A DNA stretch of 64,000 bases from Pseudarthrobacter sp. NS4 (GTDB taxonomy: Bacteria > Actinomycetota > Actinomycetes > Actinomycetales > Micrococcaceae). The stretch spans positions 1-64,000 of the forward strand of contig NZ_CP103288.1 in assembly GCF_024758005.1 (NCBI RefSeq). The letters are read 5' to 3'. The notes under the pieces are model-generated. The model had not been told where the DNA came from. It did no database searches and saw only the letters and a list, made by a program, of their open reading frames with translations. The translations under genes and the position numbers were made by a program. Positions 29,131 through 37,900 of the stretch are shown here, piece by piece (position 1 is the first letter of the stretch; each line of letters opens with the position of its first letter).

Positions 29131-29867
29131 GCGTGGCCACCAGGGCTGGCAGGAAGCAGGCGGAAGATGATCTTTGTCCGTCCCATCGTGATGGTGGAGC
29201 CGTCAGTGAGTTCGGTGCTTCCGGAAACCTTTTGCCCGTTGACGTAGCTTCCGTTGGTGGAACCCATGTCCACGGCGCTCGTCACGCCGTTGGCAGTGCG
29301 GATTTCCAGGTGGCGGCGCGAGACCCCGGTGTCTTCAACGTGGATATCGGCCTCAGAGGACCTGCCGAGCACGATGGACGGGGCGTTCAGCGAGTAGCGC
29401 TGGCCGTCGATGTCCAGCACGGGCTGGAGCCTGACCGGTTGGCGGCTGGGGGCGGCAGGAACATTGGGGCGGGCGGGGCTGCCGGCAGCACCGACGGATT
29501 TCTCCGTCGTGGAGACAATTTCGAAGTCCCCGGCGCGCACTTCCGCATCGCGGCGGAAGGAGATCCGCACCGAGCCTTGAAGGGTGTAGCCCTGGCTGCG
29601 GACGTGGTTGATGACAACGTCGCACAGTTCTTCGGCCAGCGGGGTGCCCCATTCCTGGGCACGGCGGAAATCGTCGTCGCTGAGCCGGACGTCAAAAACG
29701 TTCGGCGCCAGCGTGCGCCCGGCAGCTACCGTCAGGGATTTGTGGTCCACCTCGCGGCGAAGCCTGCTGGCGATCTCCACGGGTTCAACCTGGGCTTTGG
29801 AGCCGGTGGAGAAGACGCCCCGGACAGCCTTTTCAATGCCGCGTTCAACTTTGTCCAGCAGTCCCAT
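29127..29867 (-). CDS. fhaA: FhaA: DUF3662 plus FHA domain protein
   Basis: The first gene of the operon encodes a 246-residue cytoplasmic protein. Residues 1-120 are the DUF3662 domain (starting MGLLDKVERGIEKAVRGVF). The FHA domain is at about 155-240 with IVLGRSSEADIHVEDTGVSRRHLEI and MGSTNGSYVNGQ. In mycobacteria FhaA binds the phosphorylated pseudokinase domain of MviN and regulates peptidoglycan precursor supply. The promoter is expected in the gap 29868-30242. Confidence 0.95.
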   Translation of the reverse strand: MGLLDKVERGIEKAVRGVFSTGSKAQVEPVEIASRLRREVDHKSLTVAAGRTLAPNVFDVRLSDDDFRRAQEWGTPLAEELCDVVINHVRSQGYTLQGSVRISFRRDAEVRAGDFEIVSTTEKSVGAAGSPARPNVPAAPSRQPVRLQPVLDIDGQRYSLNAPSIVLGRSSEADIHVEDTGVSRRHLEIRTANGVTSAVDMGSTNGSYVNGQKVSGSTELTDGSTITMGRTKIIFRLLPASPGGHA

Positions 29868-30242
29868 GGTTCTTCTCCTCTCCCCCCGGACGCGGGGCAG
29901 TTTTCATTGCGGAACTTCACGCGCCGTGCAGTTCGCAACTCAACAGTGCGCCTGCATGCAGCAGCCGCGTTTACATCCGATACTACTGGGCAGGCCTGCT
30001 AATGACCTTAATCCACAACGGCCGGGCGCCGGTAAAAGTTCAGTTTGCGGGGGCTGAAGATGCTGGGTTGGCCCTGGCTTCTGGTGGGTCCGGCATTAGT
30101 TTTGGACGTCGGCGAGGGCGGTCCCGGCAGCTGCAGGGAGCCCAATTGGTGTTTTGCCGCATCTGTCCGTTATGCTTGATCTCGCTGCTTTTACAAGACT
30201 GCGGATCCGGGAAACCGGCCATGGTCCGGTGAAAGAAGTTGC
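29868..30242. other. Gap between fhaA and tRNA-Leu
   Basis: These 375 bases lie between the divergently transcribed fhaA operon and tRNA-Leu and should hold both promoters. No gene is apparent. I could not identify promoter hexamers with confidence. Confidence 0.4.
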
Positions 30243-30325
30243 GCGCGAGTGGCGGAACGGCAGACGCGCTGGCTTCAGGTGCCAGTATCCGAAAGGGTGT
30301 GGGGGTTCAAATCCCCCCTCGCGCA
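30243..30325 (+). tRNA. tRNA-Leu (CAG)
   Basis: An 83-nt class II tRNA. Acceptor GCGCGAG pairs with CTCGCGC, the anticodon stem CTGGC/GCCAG encloses TTCAGGT (anticodon CAG), a variable arm ATCCGAAAGGGT-type follows, and the T-arm is GGGGGTTCAAATCCCCC. The discriminator base is A and CCA is not encoded. Confidence 0.97.
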
Positions 30326-30333
30326 CGCAAATG

Positions 30334-30366
30334 AAAGAGCCCCGGTCTTTGGACCGGGGCTCTTTT
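30334..30366 (+). terminator. Intrinsic terminator after tRNA-Leu
   Basis: Perfect arms AAAGAGCCCCGGTC and GACCGGGGCTCTTT flank a TTTG loop and run into a T-rich tract. It also faces the end of the convergent GntR gene and may act in both directions. Confidence 0.92.
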
Positions 30367-30389
30367 GCTTTCTCCGGCCCTGCCGCTTG

Positions 30390-31094
30390 TTAACTGGCCG
30401 GGCGGGCGGCAGCCTTGAACCGCCGTCGGGAGTTGGCCAGGTGACTGCGCATGGCGGCCGCGGCAGCCGCCTCGTCGCCGTCGGCAATGGCGTCCGAGAT
30501 GGAGCGGTGCTCCTGCACCACCTGGTCAAAGTGGTCCCGCGCGTAATGCTCGACGCCGGTCATCAGCCGGGTGCGCGGCATGGCGATCATGGTCTGCCCC
30601 AGTGCGGCAAGGCAGTCTGAGTAATAGGGGTTGCCGGAGGCCGCGGCCACGGCGCGGTGGAACTCGAAGTCGGACCTCATGGCATGGGCCGGATGGCCGG
30701 CGCTGGCGGTGAACTCTTCAAGGGCGGAGATGACTGCCCGCAGCTGCCGCTCCGTGTGGTTCCGGGCCGCCAGCGCCGCAGCCTCCGTCTCCACCCCCAT
30801 CCGGAATTCCAGCATGTGCAGCCGGTCCTCGGTGGTGGCCACCGGACGGGCGCCCGGCGCTGCCGACGGCCCTTCCGTGGGGGGAGTGAGGGCAAAGCTG
30901 CCGCGTCCGCGTTCGGTTTCCACCAGCCCTTCGGCCTGGAGCCGGGTGAGTGCGGCGCGGACCACGGTGCGGCTGACGCCGAAATCACTGATGAGCGTGT
31001 TTTCACTCGGGAGCTTCTCGCCTGGCTGGATAACGCCGTCGACGATGCGGTTGCGAAGGTCGGCGGCGAGGTCCGCGGTGAGGTTCCGGCTCAT
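30390..31094 (-). CDS. GntR-family (FadR-type) transcriptional regulator
   Basis: A 234-residue regulator with an N-terminal winged helix (EKLPSENTLISDFGVSRTVV) and a C-terminal FCD ligand-binding domain. ATG at 31094 is chosen because the preceding in-frame residues lie in the spacer after the dehydratase gene. It follows that dehydratase by 10 bp, so both are one transcript. A palindrome matching the GntR/FadR operator type lies upstream of the operon at 32293-32307, so autoregulation and sugar-acid induction are likely. Confidence 0.92.
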   Translation of the reverse strand: MSRNLTADLAADLRNRIVDGVIQPGEKLPSENTLISDFGVSRTVVRAALTRLQAEGLVETERGRGSFALTPPTEGPSAAPGARPVATTEDRLHMLEFRMGVETEAAALAARNHTERQLRAVISALEEFTASAGHPAHAMRSDFEFHRAVAAASGNPYYSDCLAALGQTMIAMPRTRLMTGVEHYARDHFDQVVQEHRSISDAIADGDEAAAAAAMRSHLANSRRRFKAAARPAS

Positions 31095-31104
31095 GGCATC
31101 AAGG

Positions 31105-32232
31105 TTACGCGCCGAACTCCACGGACTCGGTGGTCCACGCGCGGGCCTGGTCACTGAGTGTGACGCCGAGGCCGGGGCGGTCCGGGACGATCATCCGGCC
31201 GTCCTTGGTTTCGAGGCGCTCGTTGAACAGCGGGTCGAGCCAGTCGAAGTGCTCCACCCACGGCTCGCGGGGGTAGGCGGCTGCAAGGTGCAGGTGGATT
31301 TCCATGGCGAAGTGCGGGGCAAGACCCAGGCCGCGTTCGTCTGCCAGGGCGGCGAGGCGCAGGAACTGTGTGATGCCTCCGACGCGCGGGGCGTCCGGCT
31401 GGATGATGTCGCAGCCGTGGGCGTTGATAAGGCCCTTGTGCTCGGCCACCGAGGCGAGCATCTCGCCGGTGGCGATGGGGGTGTCCAGGACCTGGGCGAG
31501 GTGGGCGTGGCCTTCGAAGTCGTAGGCATCCAGGGGTTCTTCGATCCAGATGAGGTTGAACTCCTCGAGCCGGCGGCCCATGCGGAGGGCGGTGGCGCGG
31601 TCCCACTGCTGGTTGGCGTCCACCATGAGCGGGACGTCCCAGCCGATGTGTTCGCGGATTCCGGCGACTCGGCGGAGGTCTTCTTTGCTGTCCGGAAGTC
31701 CGACCTTGACCTTGATGCCGCCGATCCCTTCTTCGATGGACTGGGTGGCGCGGGCCTTTACTTCGTCCAGCGTGGCGTTGAGGAAGCCGCCGGAGGTGTT
31801 GTAGGTCTGGACGGAGTCGCGGTAGGAGCCGAGGAATTTGGCCAGGGGGAGTCCCGCGCGCTTGGCTTTGAGGTCGTAGAGGGCGATGTCGATGGCGGCG
31901 AGGGCCTGGGTGGCGACGCCGGACCGGCCCACCGACGCGCCGGCCCAGAGCAGCTTGGTGTAGATCTTGCCGATGTCGTTGGGGTCCTCGCCGATGATGC
32001 CCTCGGCCACCTCCTTGGCGTGGGCGTACTGGGCGGGGCCGCCGGCGCGCTTGGAGTAGCTGAAGCCGATGCCGGTGTGCCCCAGCTCGGTGGTGATCTC
32101 GGCGAAGAGGAAGGCCACCTCGGTCATGGGCTTCTGCCGGCCGGTGAAGACCTTGGCGTCACTGATGGGAACAGCAAGGGGAAGGCGGGCGGTGGATAGC
32201 TTGACGTGCCGGATCAGGTCAACGGGGCTCAT
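31105..32232 (-). CDS. Enolase-superfamily sugar-acid dehydratase (talarate/galactarate type)
   Basis: A 375-residue mandelate-racemase-subgroup enzyme. The first acid/base pair is Lys174/Lys176 in GGIKVKVG. Metal ligands are Asp205 in VDANQQW, Glu231 in WIEEPLD and Glu257 in ATGEM. The second-half base is His307 in LAPHFAMEIHLHL. This ensemble resembles L-talarate/galactarate dehydratases, which dehydrate acid sugars to 2-keto-3-deoxy compounds. Exact substrate is inference. It is co-transcribed with the GntR regulator. Confidence 0.85.
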   Translation of the reverse strand: MSPVDLIRHVKLSTARLPLAVPISDAKVFTGRQKPMTEVAFLFAEITTELGHTGIGFSYSKRAGGPAQYAHAKEVAEGIIGEDPNDIGKIYTKLLWAGASVGRSGVATQALAAIDIALYDLKAKRAGLPLAKFLGSYRDSVQTYNTSGGFLNATLDEVKARATQSIEEGIGGIKVKVGLPDSKEDLRRVAGIREHIGWDVPLMVDANQQWDRATALRMGRRLEEFNLIWIEEPLDAYDFEGHAHLAQVLDTPIATGEMLASVAEHKGLINAHGCDIIQPDAPRVGGITQFLRLAALADERGLGLAPHFAMEIHLHLAAAYPREPWVEHFDWLDPLFNERLETKDGRMIVPDRPGLGVTLSDQARAWTTESVEFGA

Positions 32233-32292
32233 GGATTCTCCTAAGGGCGGGGCTGGGCTCCTTCGCCCACATTCTTAGGATATAAGTTGGCT

Positions 32293-32307
32293 ACTTGTAT
32301 TACAAGT
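32293..32307. promoter_or_regulatory. Palindromic GntR/FadR-type operator
   Basis: ACTTGTATTACAAGT is a perfect 15-bp palindrome around a central T and fits the FadR-subfamily half-site pattern TNGTNNNACNA. It lies 61 bp upstream of the dehydratase start. On the minus strand TTGTAA followed 17 bp later by TATCCT could be the -35/-10 pair, so a bound regulator would block the promoter. Confidence 0.7.
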
Positions 32308-32328
32308 GGTGCGCGCTGGTGCTCCTTT

Positions 32329-32466
32329 TAAGGGATCGCTCGAATTCGGTGAGGGCACCATGCCGAGGGCCTGGACGGCTATGTGGGAGTTCTCACCGCT
32401 GAAAACAAAGCGTTCCTTGACGAACTTCACGCGCGCTTCCTTGCGGGTCAACACTGGGACCAGTGA
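32329..32466 (-). pseudogene. Fragment of a serine resolvase gene
   Basis: Read on the minus strand this stretch encodes LTRKEARVKFVKERFVFSGE and then, after a one-base deletion, TEFERSL. That matches the middle of the intact resolvase at 58064-58666 (LTRKGVRVEFVKESLVFTGE ... AEFERSL). Both ends of the gene are missing. The flanking sequence near 32568-32590 also resembles the sequence upstream of the intact resolvase (58738-58760), so this is the relic of a related mobile element. Confidence 0.8.
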
Positions 32467-32481
32467 GCGCTGGCCGTCCTA

Positions 32482-32552
32482 CTGTCAGGATGACATCTAT
32501 GACTTTCGAAAAAGTATGCCTGGAAGCGACCGATGGGATCCTATCCTGACAG
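32482..32552. repeat. Inverted repeat CTGTCAGGAT / ATCCTGACAG
   Basis: Perfect 10-bp arms at 32482-32491 and 32543-32552 are separated by 51 bp. They sit at the broken end of the resolvase relic where its N-terminal half should be. They may mark a recombination site or a small element end. The rest of 32467-32822 contains no convincing gene. Confidence 0.6.
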
Positions 32553-32822
32553 TCCTTCCGAGTGGCGCCTGACGTCAGGTTGGGGTGTGCTCTATCTGGA
32601 CGAGTGGCTACGGTAAGCCTTCAGTACGACTGCAGCCCCGCATCTCTGGGGGTGTGGATCAAGGCGGTAAGTGGTGGTCTTTTCGCAGTGCTAATTGGCG
32701 CCCTGCTGGTTCGTGAGTGCCTTCACAGCCGGGCTTTTTGTAGGTTCGGCTTGTTGGTCCGCTGCCCCAGGTCCAGGCAGGCGGTTAGGCTTGGCGCAAC
32801 ACGATGCTTGGGGGAGCGGAAG

Positions 32823-33200
32823 ATGGAAGCAATTGCTGTCGACGGTGGCAAGGGAACTGTAGAACTTGGTGCTGATGGGGTGATCCGTCTTGTGTGGAAA
32901 CCCGGAGTCGTTCTGGAAGCCGTTGATATCCACGCGGCCATGGCAGCGGTCAACGAAGTTGCCGGCGCGCAGGAGTATCCGATGCTGGTCGACATGGAGG
33001 GCGTGGGAGCTGTGACCCGTCAGGCCCGCGCGGTGTTCTCCATCCCGTGTGCAGCGTCGCGGGTAGCCTTACTTGGCTCCGGCCCGGTCGATCGCGTCCT
33101 GGCGACCTTCATCGTAGGGGTCAGCCCGCCCTGTTCCACACGTTTTTTCACCTCCCGGGAGGATGCCTTGAAGTGGCTTCTTCAAAGTCTTAATCCCTGA
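32823..33200 (+). CDS. Small STAS/SEC14-like (DUF7793-like) protein
   Basis: A 125-residue soluble protein with a GGGGAG ribosome-binding site before ATG 32823. The sequence has alternating strands and helices (IRLVWKPGVVLEAVDIHAAM, YPMLVDMEGVGAVTRQARAV, FFTSREDALKWLLQ) like the STAS/SEC14-type proteins common in Arthrobacter. Such proteins are often signalling or partner-switching modules; function here is unknown. The longer reading upstream of 32823 shows no coding character. Confidence 0.75.
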   Translation: MEAIAVDGGKGTVELGADGVIRLVWKPGVVLEAVDIHAAMAAVNEVAGAQEYPMLVDMEGVGAVTRQARAVFSIPCAASRVALLGSGPVDRVLATFIVGVSPPCSTRFFTSREDALKWLLQSLNP

Positions 33201-33358
33201 TGCTCCGTATTGGCTGACAGCCACGGCATCGGCAGAGGTTGTGATGCTTTCAGATGTCGTGAAGGGACACTGTTTTTCTTTTGACGTGCGACGTACTCTT
33301 AGCGGAATCCCAGGCAAGGGCGTCCGGGTCGCTGGGGAAACGGGGAAGGGTGAATGAG

Positions 33359-33631
33359 ATGGCACTCAAGGACGAGTGGGACCGACTTGATTCAGAGACG
33401 CGCCAGTGGCTCCTGGATAACCCGGGATGCGTGATGGTGCCGCGCACTGTCGCTGCCCTGATACAGCAAAATTCGACAGGGCACCTCGAAGTTGATGAGC
33501 ACGGCCAGATGCTGCTTTCCCGTGAGGATCTGGATTTTATCCGCGAGAAAGGAACAGGCATCGGGGCACGGGAAATCAGTGAGGAAGTGCGGTTTTTCGA
33601 TGCAACGGAGCCCGGAAAGCGCAGCTCCTGA
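33359..33631 (+). CDS. Hypothetical 90-residue protein, intact copy of a duplicated gene
   Basis: ATG 33359 follows GGGGAAGGG and opens a charged, helical 90-residue protein with no membrane segment and no family I recognise. Its first part contains KDEWDRLDSETRQWLLDNPG, and the C-terminal half has SREDLDFIREKGTG. A decayed second copy, with the same upstream DNA (a conserved TTGACG...TTAGCGGAATCCCAGG block), lies at 38789-39020. The two copies bracket the oxidase/two-component block. Confidence 0.7.
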   Translation: MALKDEWDRLDSETRQWLLDNPGCVMVPRTVAALIQQNSTGHLEVDEHGQMLLSREDLDFIREKGTGIGAREISEEVRFFDATEPGKRSS

Positions 33632-33769
33632 ACACCTTTTAATATCGGCCCCGTTGAGATCTGAGCGCACCCAACCAAGCGTTGTCATCAACTACAAGAT
33701 GATCTAACCGCAGGCAATGGGACTGCCCCGGCTTTTGTTGGCTCGGGGTCTTAGGCCTCAGAGTCCGCT

Positions 33770-35245
33770 TCAGTCGGGCTGGTTGCCTGCGGTGCCGTTG
33801 ATGGTGAATGGTGTCGAGACTCCCTCGTACATGAGGTGGGCGATAAGGCCGTCGGCGGCGTGGGGGAGGGTGTGGCAGTGGTTACTCCATATGCCCGGGT
33901 TGTCGGCGGTGAAGGCGATCTCGTATGACTCGCCGGGGCGGACGTCGAGTGAGTCGACCCACCATGGGCTTCCTGACGCCGATTTTCCGTCGCGTGAGAG
34001 CACGAGGACGTGGTGGCCGTGCAGGTGCATCGGATGTACCTCGCCGGTCTGGTTGACGATGCGCATCACGACGACGTCGTTCTCGCGCACGTGGAACATC
34101 GGTACGTCGGGGAAGAGCCGTCCGTTGATCGTCCAGAAGTTGCCGGGGCGGCCGTCGATGAGGCCGAACCGGCGCCCGATCACGTAGTCGAATGTGACAT
34201 CCGGCGATCGTGGGTCCAGTTCGGGTGGGACCGGATCGCCGTACGCCAGCAGGTCCAGTGTCTCGGAGGGCTGCCGCGCTGATGGCGGGGCAGTGGCCGG
34301 ATCGCCGATGGAGATGCTGCGTGCCCCGCCGACGTGGAGGCGCGCCGAGCCCTGTGCGGGGGCTTGCAGCGTAACGTCCGCCCGTCCGCCCGCGGGGATG
34401 AGTACCGTCTTGCCTTCGATGAGGGCCGGGTCGTTCACCTCGCGCCCGTCGGTCGCGACGACCCGGAAGGGAGAGGCGGACCAGACTGCGGCCGTGCCCT
34501 GGTCTGTGTTGATGATGCGGGTTCGAACCGTGGTTCCGGGTTCAGCCGGGACATGCTCGTCCTGCACCCGCCCGTTGAGTGTGTGCTGGCCCCCGTAGAC
34601 GTGCAGGAGCGCGACGACCTCGGTTCCGTAGTTATTAACCGGCGGTCCGGCGGGTTCTATGACGACCGCCCCGAGAAGCCCGCCTTCGACCTGCTCATGG
34701 GATACCTGATGGGAGTGGTACCAGTAGGTGCCGGCGTCCTCGGCAATAAACCGGTAGACATAACGACCTCCAATTTGTACCGCGTCCTGCGTGATGCCTG
34801 CGACCCCGTCAGCGGCGTTGGGCACGTCAATGCCGTGCCAGTGCAGGGTGGCACCAGCCGCAACTGACTCGTTGACGAATACCACCTCGATAAGAGCGCC
34901 CTGGGTCGCTCTTATCGTCGGTCCGGGGGACGTGCCGTTTACGGTGTACCCGTCAAAAGGACGCCCGCCTGGTATGTCGATCATCTGCTGGCGGGCGATG
35001 AGTTCGACGCGGATGTCAGGAATCCGGAGTGGGTCCGCGATCAGCTCTGTGACGCTTGTGGCACTGACGGGGTCCTGCGTGCCCGAGCCAGCGCCATGGA
35101 CATGACCTGCCTGCCCGCCACCCATGTCCATGACCGAGTATTCGCCCAGCAGCGTCGAGCTCCAGCCCAGTGCGCCGAGGCCAAGAGCGGCGGCCACCGC
35201 CACCCCGACGGTGGCGCGCCGGAAGAGGTCATGTCGTGATGGCAT
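33770..35245 (-). CDS. Multicopper oxidase
   Basis: A 491-residue secreted or membrane-tethered oxidase; residues 8-30 form a signal/anchor helix (ATVGVAVAAALGLGALGW). The copper ligands are visible in HWHGID, YWYHSH, HPMHLHGHH and NHCHTLPHAADGLIAH. Such enzymes oxidise metals or phenols with reduction of O2 to water; copper detoxification or laccase activity are the likely roles. ATG 35245 is chosen because it gives the signal sequence and overlaps the upstream membrane-protein gene by 17 nt, indicating coupling. Confidence 0.93.
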   Translation of the reverse strand: MPSRHDLFRRATVGVAVAAALGLGALGWSSTLLGEYSVMDMGGGQAGHVHGAGSGTQDPVSATSVTELIADPLRIPDIRVELIARQQMIDIPGGRPFDGYTVNGTSPGPTIRATQGALIEVVFVNESVAAGATLHWHGIDVPNAADGVAGITQDAVQIGGRYVYRFIAEDAGTYWYHSHQVSHEQVEGGLLGAVVIEPAGPPVNNYGTEVVALLHVYGGQHTLNGRVQDEHVPAEPGTTVRTRIINTDQGTAAVWSASPFRVVATDGREVNDPALIEGKTVLIPAGGRADVTLQAPAQGSARLHVGGARSISIGDPATAPPSARQPSETLDLLAYGDPVPPELDPRSPDVTFDYVIGRRFGLIDGRPGNFWTINGRLFPDVPMFHVRENDVVVMRIVNQTGEVHPMHLHGHHVLVLSRDGKSASGSPWWVDSLDVRPGESYEIAFTADNPGIWSNHCHTLPHAADGLIAHLMYEGVSTPFTINGTAGNQPD

Positions 35246-35696
35246 CAGAGGCCGGTTTCTCGGCAGTGATGAAGTTGGGCCGGCTGATGCGTAACGCCGC
35301 GTATATGGCGGCGAGCAGGATGGCCAGGGCGTTCGCACCGTGGACCAGGCCAAGGTAGGGCATATCGGTGATTGAGTATCCGAGGGTGATCTGCAGTGCG
35401 ACGAGGAAGAGAACGATGGCCGCCCACTTGCGTGCGCCGCGCACCTTTACGAAGAAAGCGACGATGACCAACACGATGGCGGCGATGGGAATGACCATGC
35501 CCCCGACGATGCCGTGGATTGGGAATCCGAGGTCACCGGTGAACGTCGCTTGGCGGCTCTCGACGAGGGCCTTGTCAATGACGCCGCCACCTTGGATGTA
35601 ATGGCCCATCCCGCCCAGGCCAAAGGCGATCGAAGCGGCCTGTACAACGACACCGCCGGCGATGATCCAGGCTATGACGGAGTAGAACCTGCGCAT
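35229..35696 (-). CDS. Four-helix membrane protein (DUF6220-like)
   Basis: A 155-residue membrane protein with four helices and conserved-looking histidines in the helices (PIHGIVGGMVI, YLGLVHGANALA). ATG 35696 follows GGAGG. The pattern resembles DUF6220 or small cytochrome-like membrane proteins; heme binding is only a guess. It is the first gene of a two-gene operon with the multicopper oxidase and could handle electrons or membrane assembly for it. Confidence 0.75.
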   Translation of the reverse strand: MRRFYSVIAWIIAGGVVVQAASIAFGLGGMGHYIQGGGVIDKALVESRQATFTGDLGFPIHGIVGGMVIPIAAIVLVIVAFFVKVRGARKWAAIVLFLVALQITLGYSITDMPYLGLVHGANALAILLAAIYAALRISRPNFITAEKPASDAITT

Positions 35697-35818
35697 GATG
35701 TCCTCCAAATTGCGTGGTCGAAGTTCCGCGGCCTCCGCTTGACCCCACGTTAGGCTCCCCTGGGACGTGCCGGAACGCGGATGGCCGCAGTGGCGCAGGG
35801 GGCCAGCCTCCATGACGG

Positions 35819-37900
35819 GTGGGGGAGTACCCCCTCCCGGTAATCGCGCCGGTGGCGGATTATAGGATTGTGCTCCGCAGATGGAGATTGCTTGCAATGC
35901 TGGCTCCGCTCGGGGCGGCGTCACTGCTTTACGTCCTCATCGTCCGCGGATTCGTGGAGCCGGCTGCGGATCACAGTCTTGCCTGGCCGTTGGTCGGTGT
36001 ATTGCCGACGTTCGTCTTCGGCGTCTGGCTGCTCACAGTGTCGTCATCTCGGTCGGCGATCTTCATTGCCGTGGCATCCACCGCCATGGCTGTGGGGTCG
36101 GCGTATGAAACCTTCGTGCAGCGGAACGTTGAACTGATTCAGCAGCCCTGGTTCCCCCTCTTCAATATGGTGGGCCTGACAGCGGATGCGGTGGCGACCG
36201 CCGCCTTCCTCGTCACATTCGCCACCTACCCGACGGGGATTCCGGAACGCAAATGGCAACAGGTCGCTGTCGCTCTCGTCTGGGTTCCGGTGCTCGTCGG
36301 CCCGCTCACCCTGCTGACGACACCTCACGTCATCATGCCGCCATACGTGGGAATCAGCGGCGATGCCCTTCCGAACCAGTTCGCTGTGCCGGGGCTCGAG
36401 TGGGCCTCTCCTGGCGTCTACTACCTCATCTACCAGCCGTGGCCGAGTGTACTGCTTGGGCTAGGTGTGCTTTACTCACGTGCGCTCTTAGGTGCAGCGG
36501 AAGTTCGGGCGCGTCTGCTGGCCATAACCTGGGTGGTTACGGCGTCGTTGATCAGCTTCATCCTGTGGACGTTCACCCCGCCGAATTGGATTACGACGGT
36601 CGCCGTCTTCGCGTCGCTTATCGCAATTCCTCTCGCGGCTATCCACGGCATCTTCCGGTACGGAGCCTTTGACATCGCACCAGATGACCGCGGGCGCCTG
36701 GTGGCCCGCTCATCGAACCTGTTAATCACGGTGCTCTACGGGGTCGCCACCGCCACGCCCGCCGTCCTGCTCGCTGACCGCCTGACCGGCGTCGGTGCCA
36801 TCTTGCTCACAGCGATCTTCGCCGTCTGCCTGCTGCCACTCCGCGGGTGGCTGAGACACTGGATCCATCGCGCTGTCTTCGGCGACAGGGACCGCCAGTT
36901 GATGCTGCTCAGCCATCTCGGAACCCAATTGGTTCAAGCGGTAGAACCCCACGAACTGCTCACCCGGCTGACAGACGCTGTGCGTGAAGGTCTTGACGCC
37001 TCATGGGTGCGGATCAGGCTGGCAGGACCCGACGGCAATCTCACCGCGTCTGCGATGGGGGAGGCCGGCGAGGCGAACGGGGATCCGGTCCACTCGTGCG
37101 ACATCGTACGGGCCGATGAAACCCTCGGCCGCATTGAGGTCGGCCCCCGCCGACGGGGGGACTACAGCGACTCGGAACGGGCGCTGCTGCGTACTGTCGC
37201 AGGCCAGGCCGGTCCGTCGGTCGCCAATGTGCGCCTCAGTGCCCAACTCGCCCAGCAACTGAACGAACTCACGGCATCCCGTGAACGGCTCGTCGCGGCG
37301 CAGGACGATGAGCGCAAACGCTTGGAGCGGGACCTGCACGACGGGATCCAGCAGAATGTCGTGGCGCAGATTGCCGGGCTCCGCCTCGCCCGGAACCGCT
37401 TGGAGCGCGGCGAGCTCACGGCGGACGAACTGGCCGGGCTGCAGGATCAGGCCAGGGAAACGCTGACAGACCTTCGCGAGCTTGCGCACGGCATCCACCC
37501 GCCCGTGTTGAGCGATAACGGTCTGGTGGCGGCCATCGAGTCGAGCGTGGCGAGATTCCCGCTCCCGCTGACCGTCAAAGCGGACGACGGCGTTCGTGCC
37601 GAGCGATTCCCTGAAGACGTAGAGACAACGGCGTACTACGTCGTGCGGGAGGCACTGGCAAATACAGCAAAGCACGCCCATGCGAACCTCGCCTCAGTCG
37701 GGCTCGTTCGGAAAGATGGTTATCTGCAGATCGCAATCACCGACGACGGATGCGGCATCGGCACCCTTACACCGCTAACCAGCGGCGGCCTGGCGAACAT
37801 CCACGACCGGGTGGCGGCCCTGCACGGTAGTGTCAACGTCTTGGGCAATGACCCGTCGGGAACCACTGTGCTGGTCAAGCTCCCCGTGGAGCGGGGGTGA
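35819..37900 (+). CDS. Membrane sensor histidine kinase (NarL-partner type)
   Basis: A 693-residue kinase. Roughly residues 25-350 contain about ten membrane helices, followed by a GAF-like region (about 360-470), a HisKA_3 dimerisation segment with the phosphorylated His in LERDLHDGIQQNVV, and an HATPase domain with EALANTAKHAHA and DDGCGIG. The start is uncertain: GTG 35819 is the longest, while GTG near 35849 is also possible. It overlaps the response regulator by 4 nt and diverges from the oxidase operon, which it may control. Confidence 0.92.
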   Translation: MGEYPLPVIAPVADYRIVLRRWRLLAMLAPLGAASLLYVLIVRGFVEPAADHSLAWPLVGVLPTFVFGVWLLTVSSSRSAIFIAVASTAMAVGSAYETFVQRNVELIQQPWFPLFNMVGLTADAVATAAFLVTFATYPTGIPERKWQQVAVALVWVPVLVGPLTLLTTPHVIMPPYVGISGDALPNQFAVPGLEWASPGVYYLIYQPWPSVLLGLGVLYSRALLGAAEVRARLLAITWVVTASLISFILWTFTPPNWITTVAVFASLIAIPLAAIHGIFRYGAFDIAPDDRGRLVARSSNLLITVLYGVATATPAVLLADRLTGVGAILLTAIFAVCLLPLRGWLRHWIHRAVFGDRDRQLMLLSHLGTQLVQAVEPHELLTRLTDAVREGLDASWVRIRLAGPDGNLTASAMGEAGEANGDPVHSCDIVRADETLGRIEVGPRRRGDYSDSERALLRTVAGQAGPSVANVRLSAQLAQQLNELTASRERLVAAQDDERKRLERDLHDGIQQNVVAQIAGLRLARNRLERGELTADELAGLQDQARETLTDLRELAHGIHPPVLSDNGLVAAIESSVARFPLPLTVKADDGVRAERFPEDVETTAYYVVREALANTAKHAHANLASVGLVRKDGYLQIAITDDGCGIGTLTPLTSGGLANIHDRVAALHGSVNVLGNDPSGTTVLVKLPVERG

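Noticed and set aside
30631..32199. A 522-codon plus-strand frame over the GntR and dehydratase genes
   Set aside because: Antisense shadow; the minus strand encodes recognisable enolase-superfamily and GntR proteins with catalytic and DNA-binding residues.
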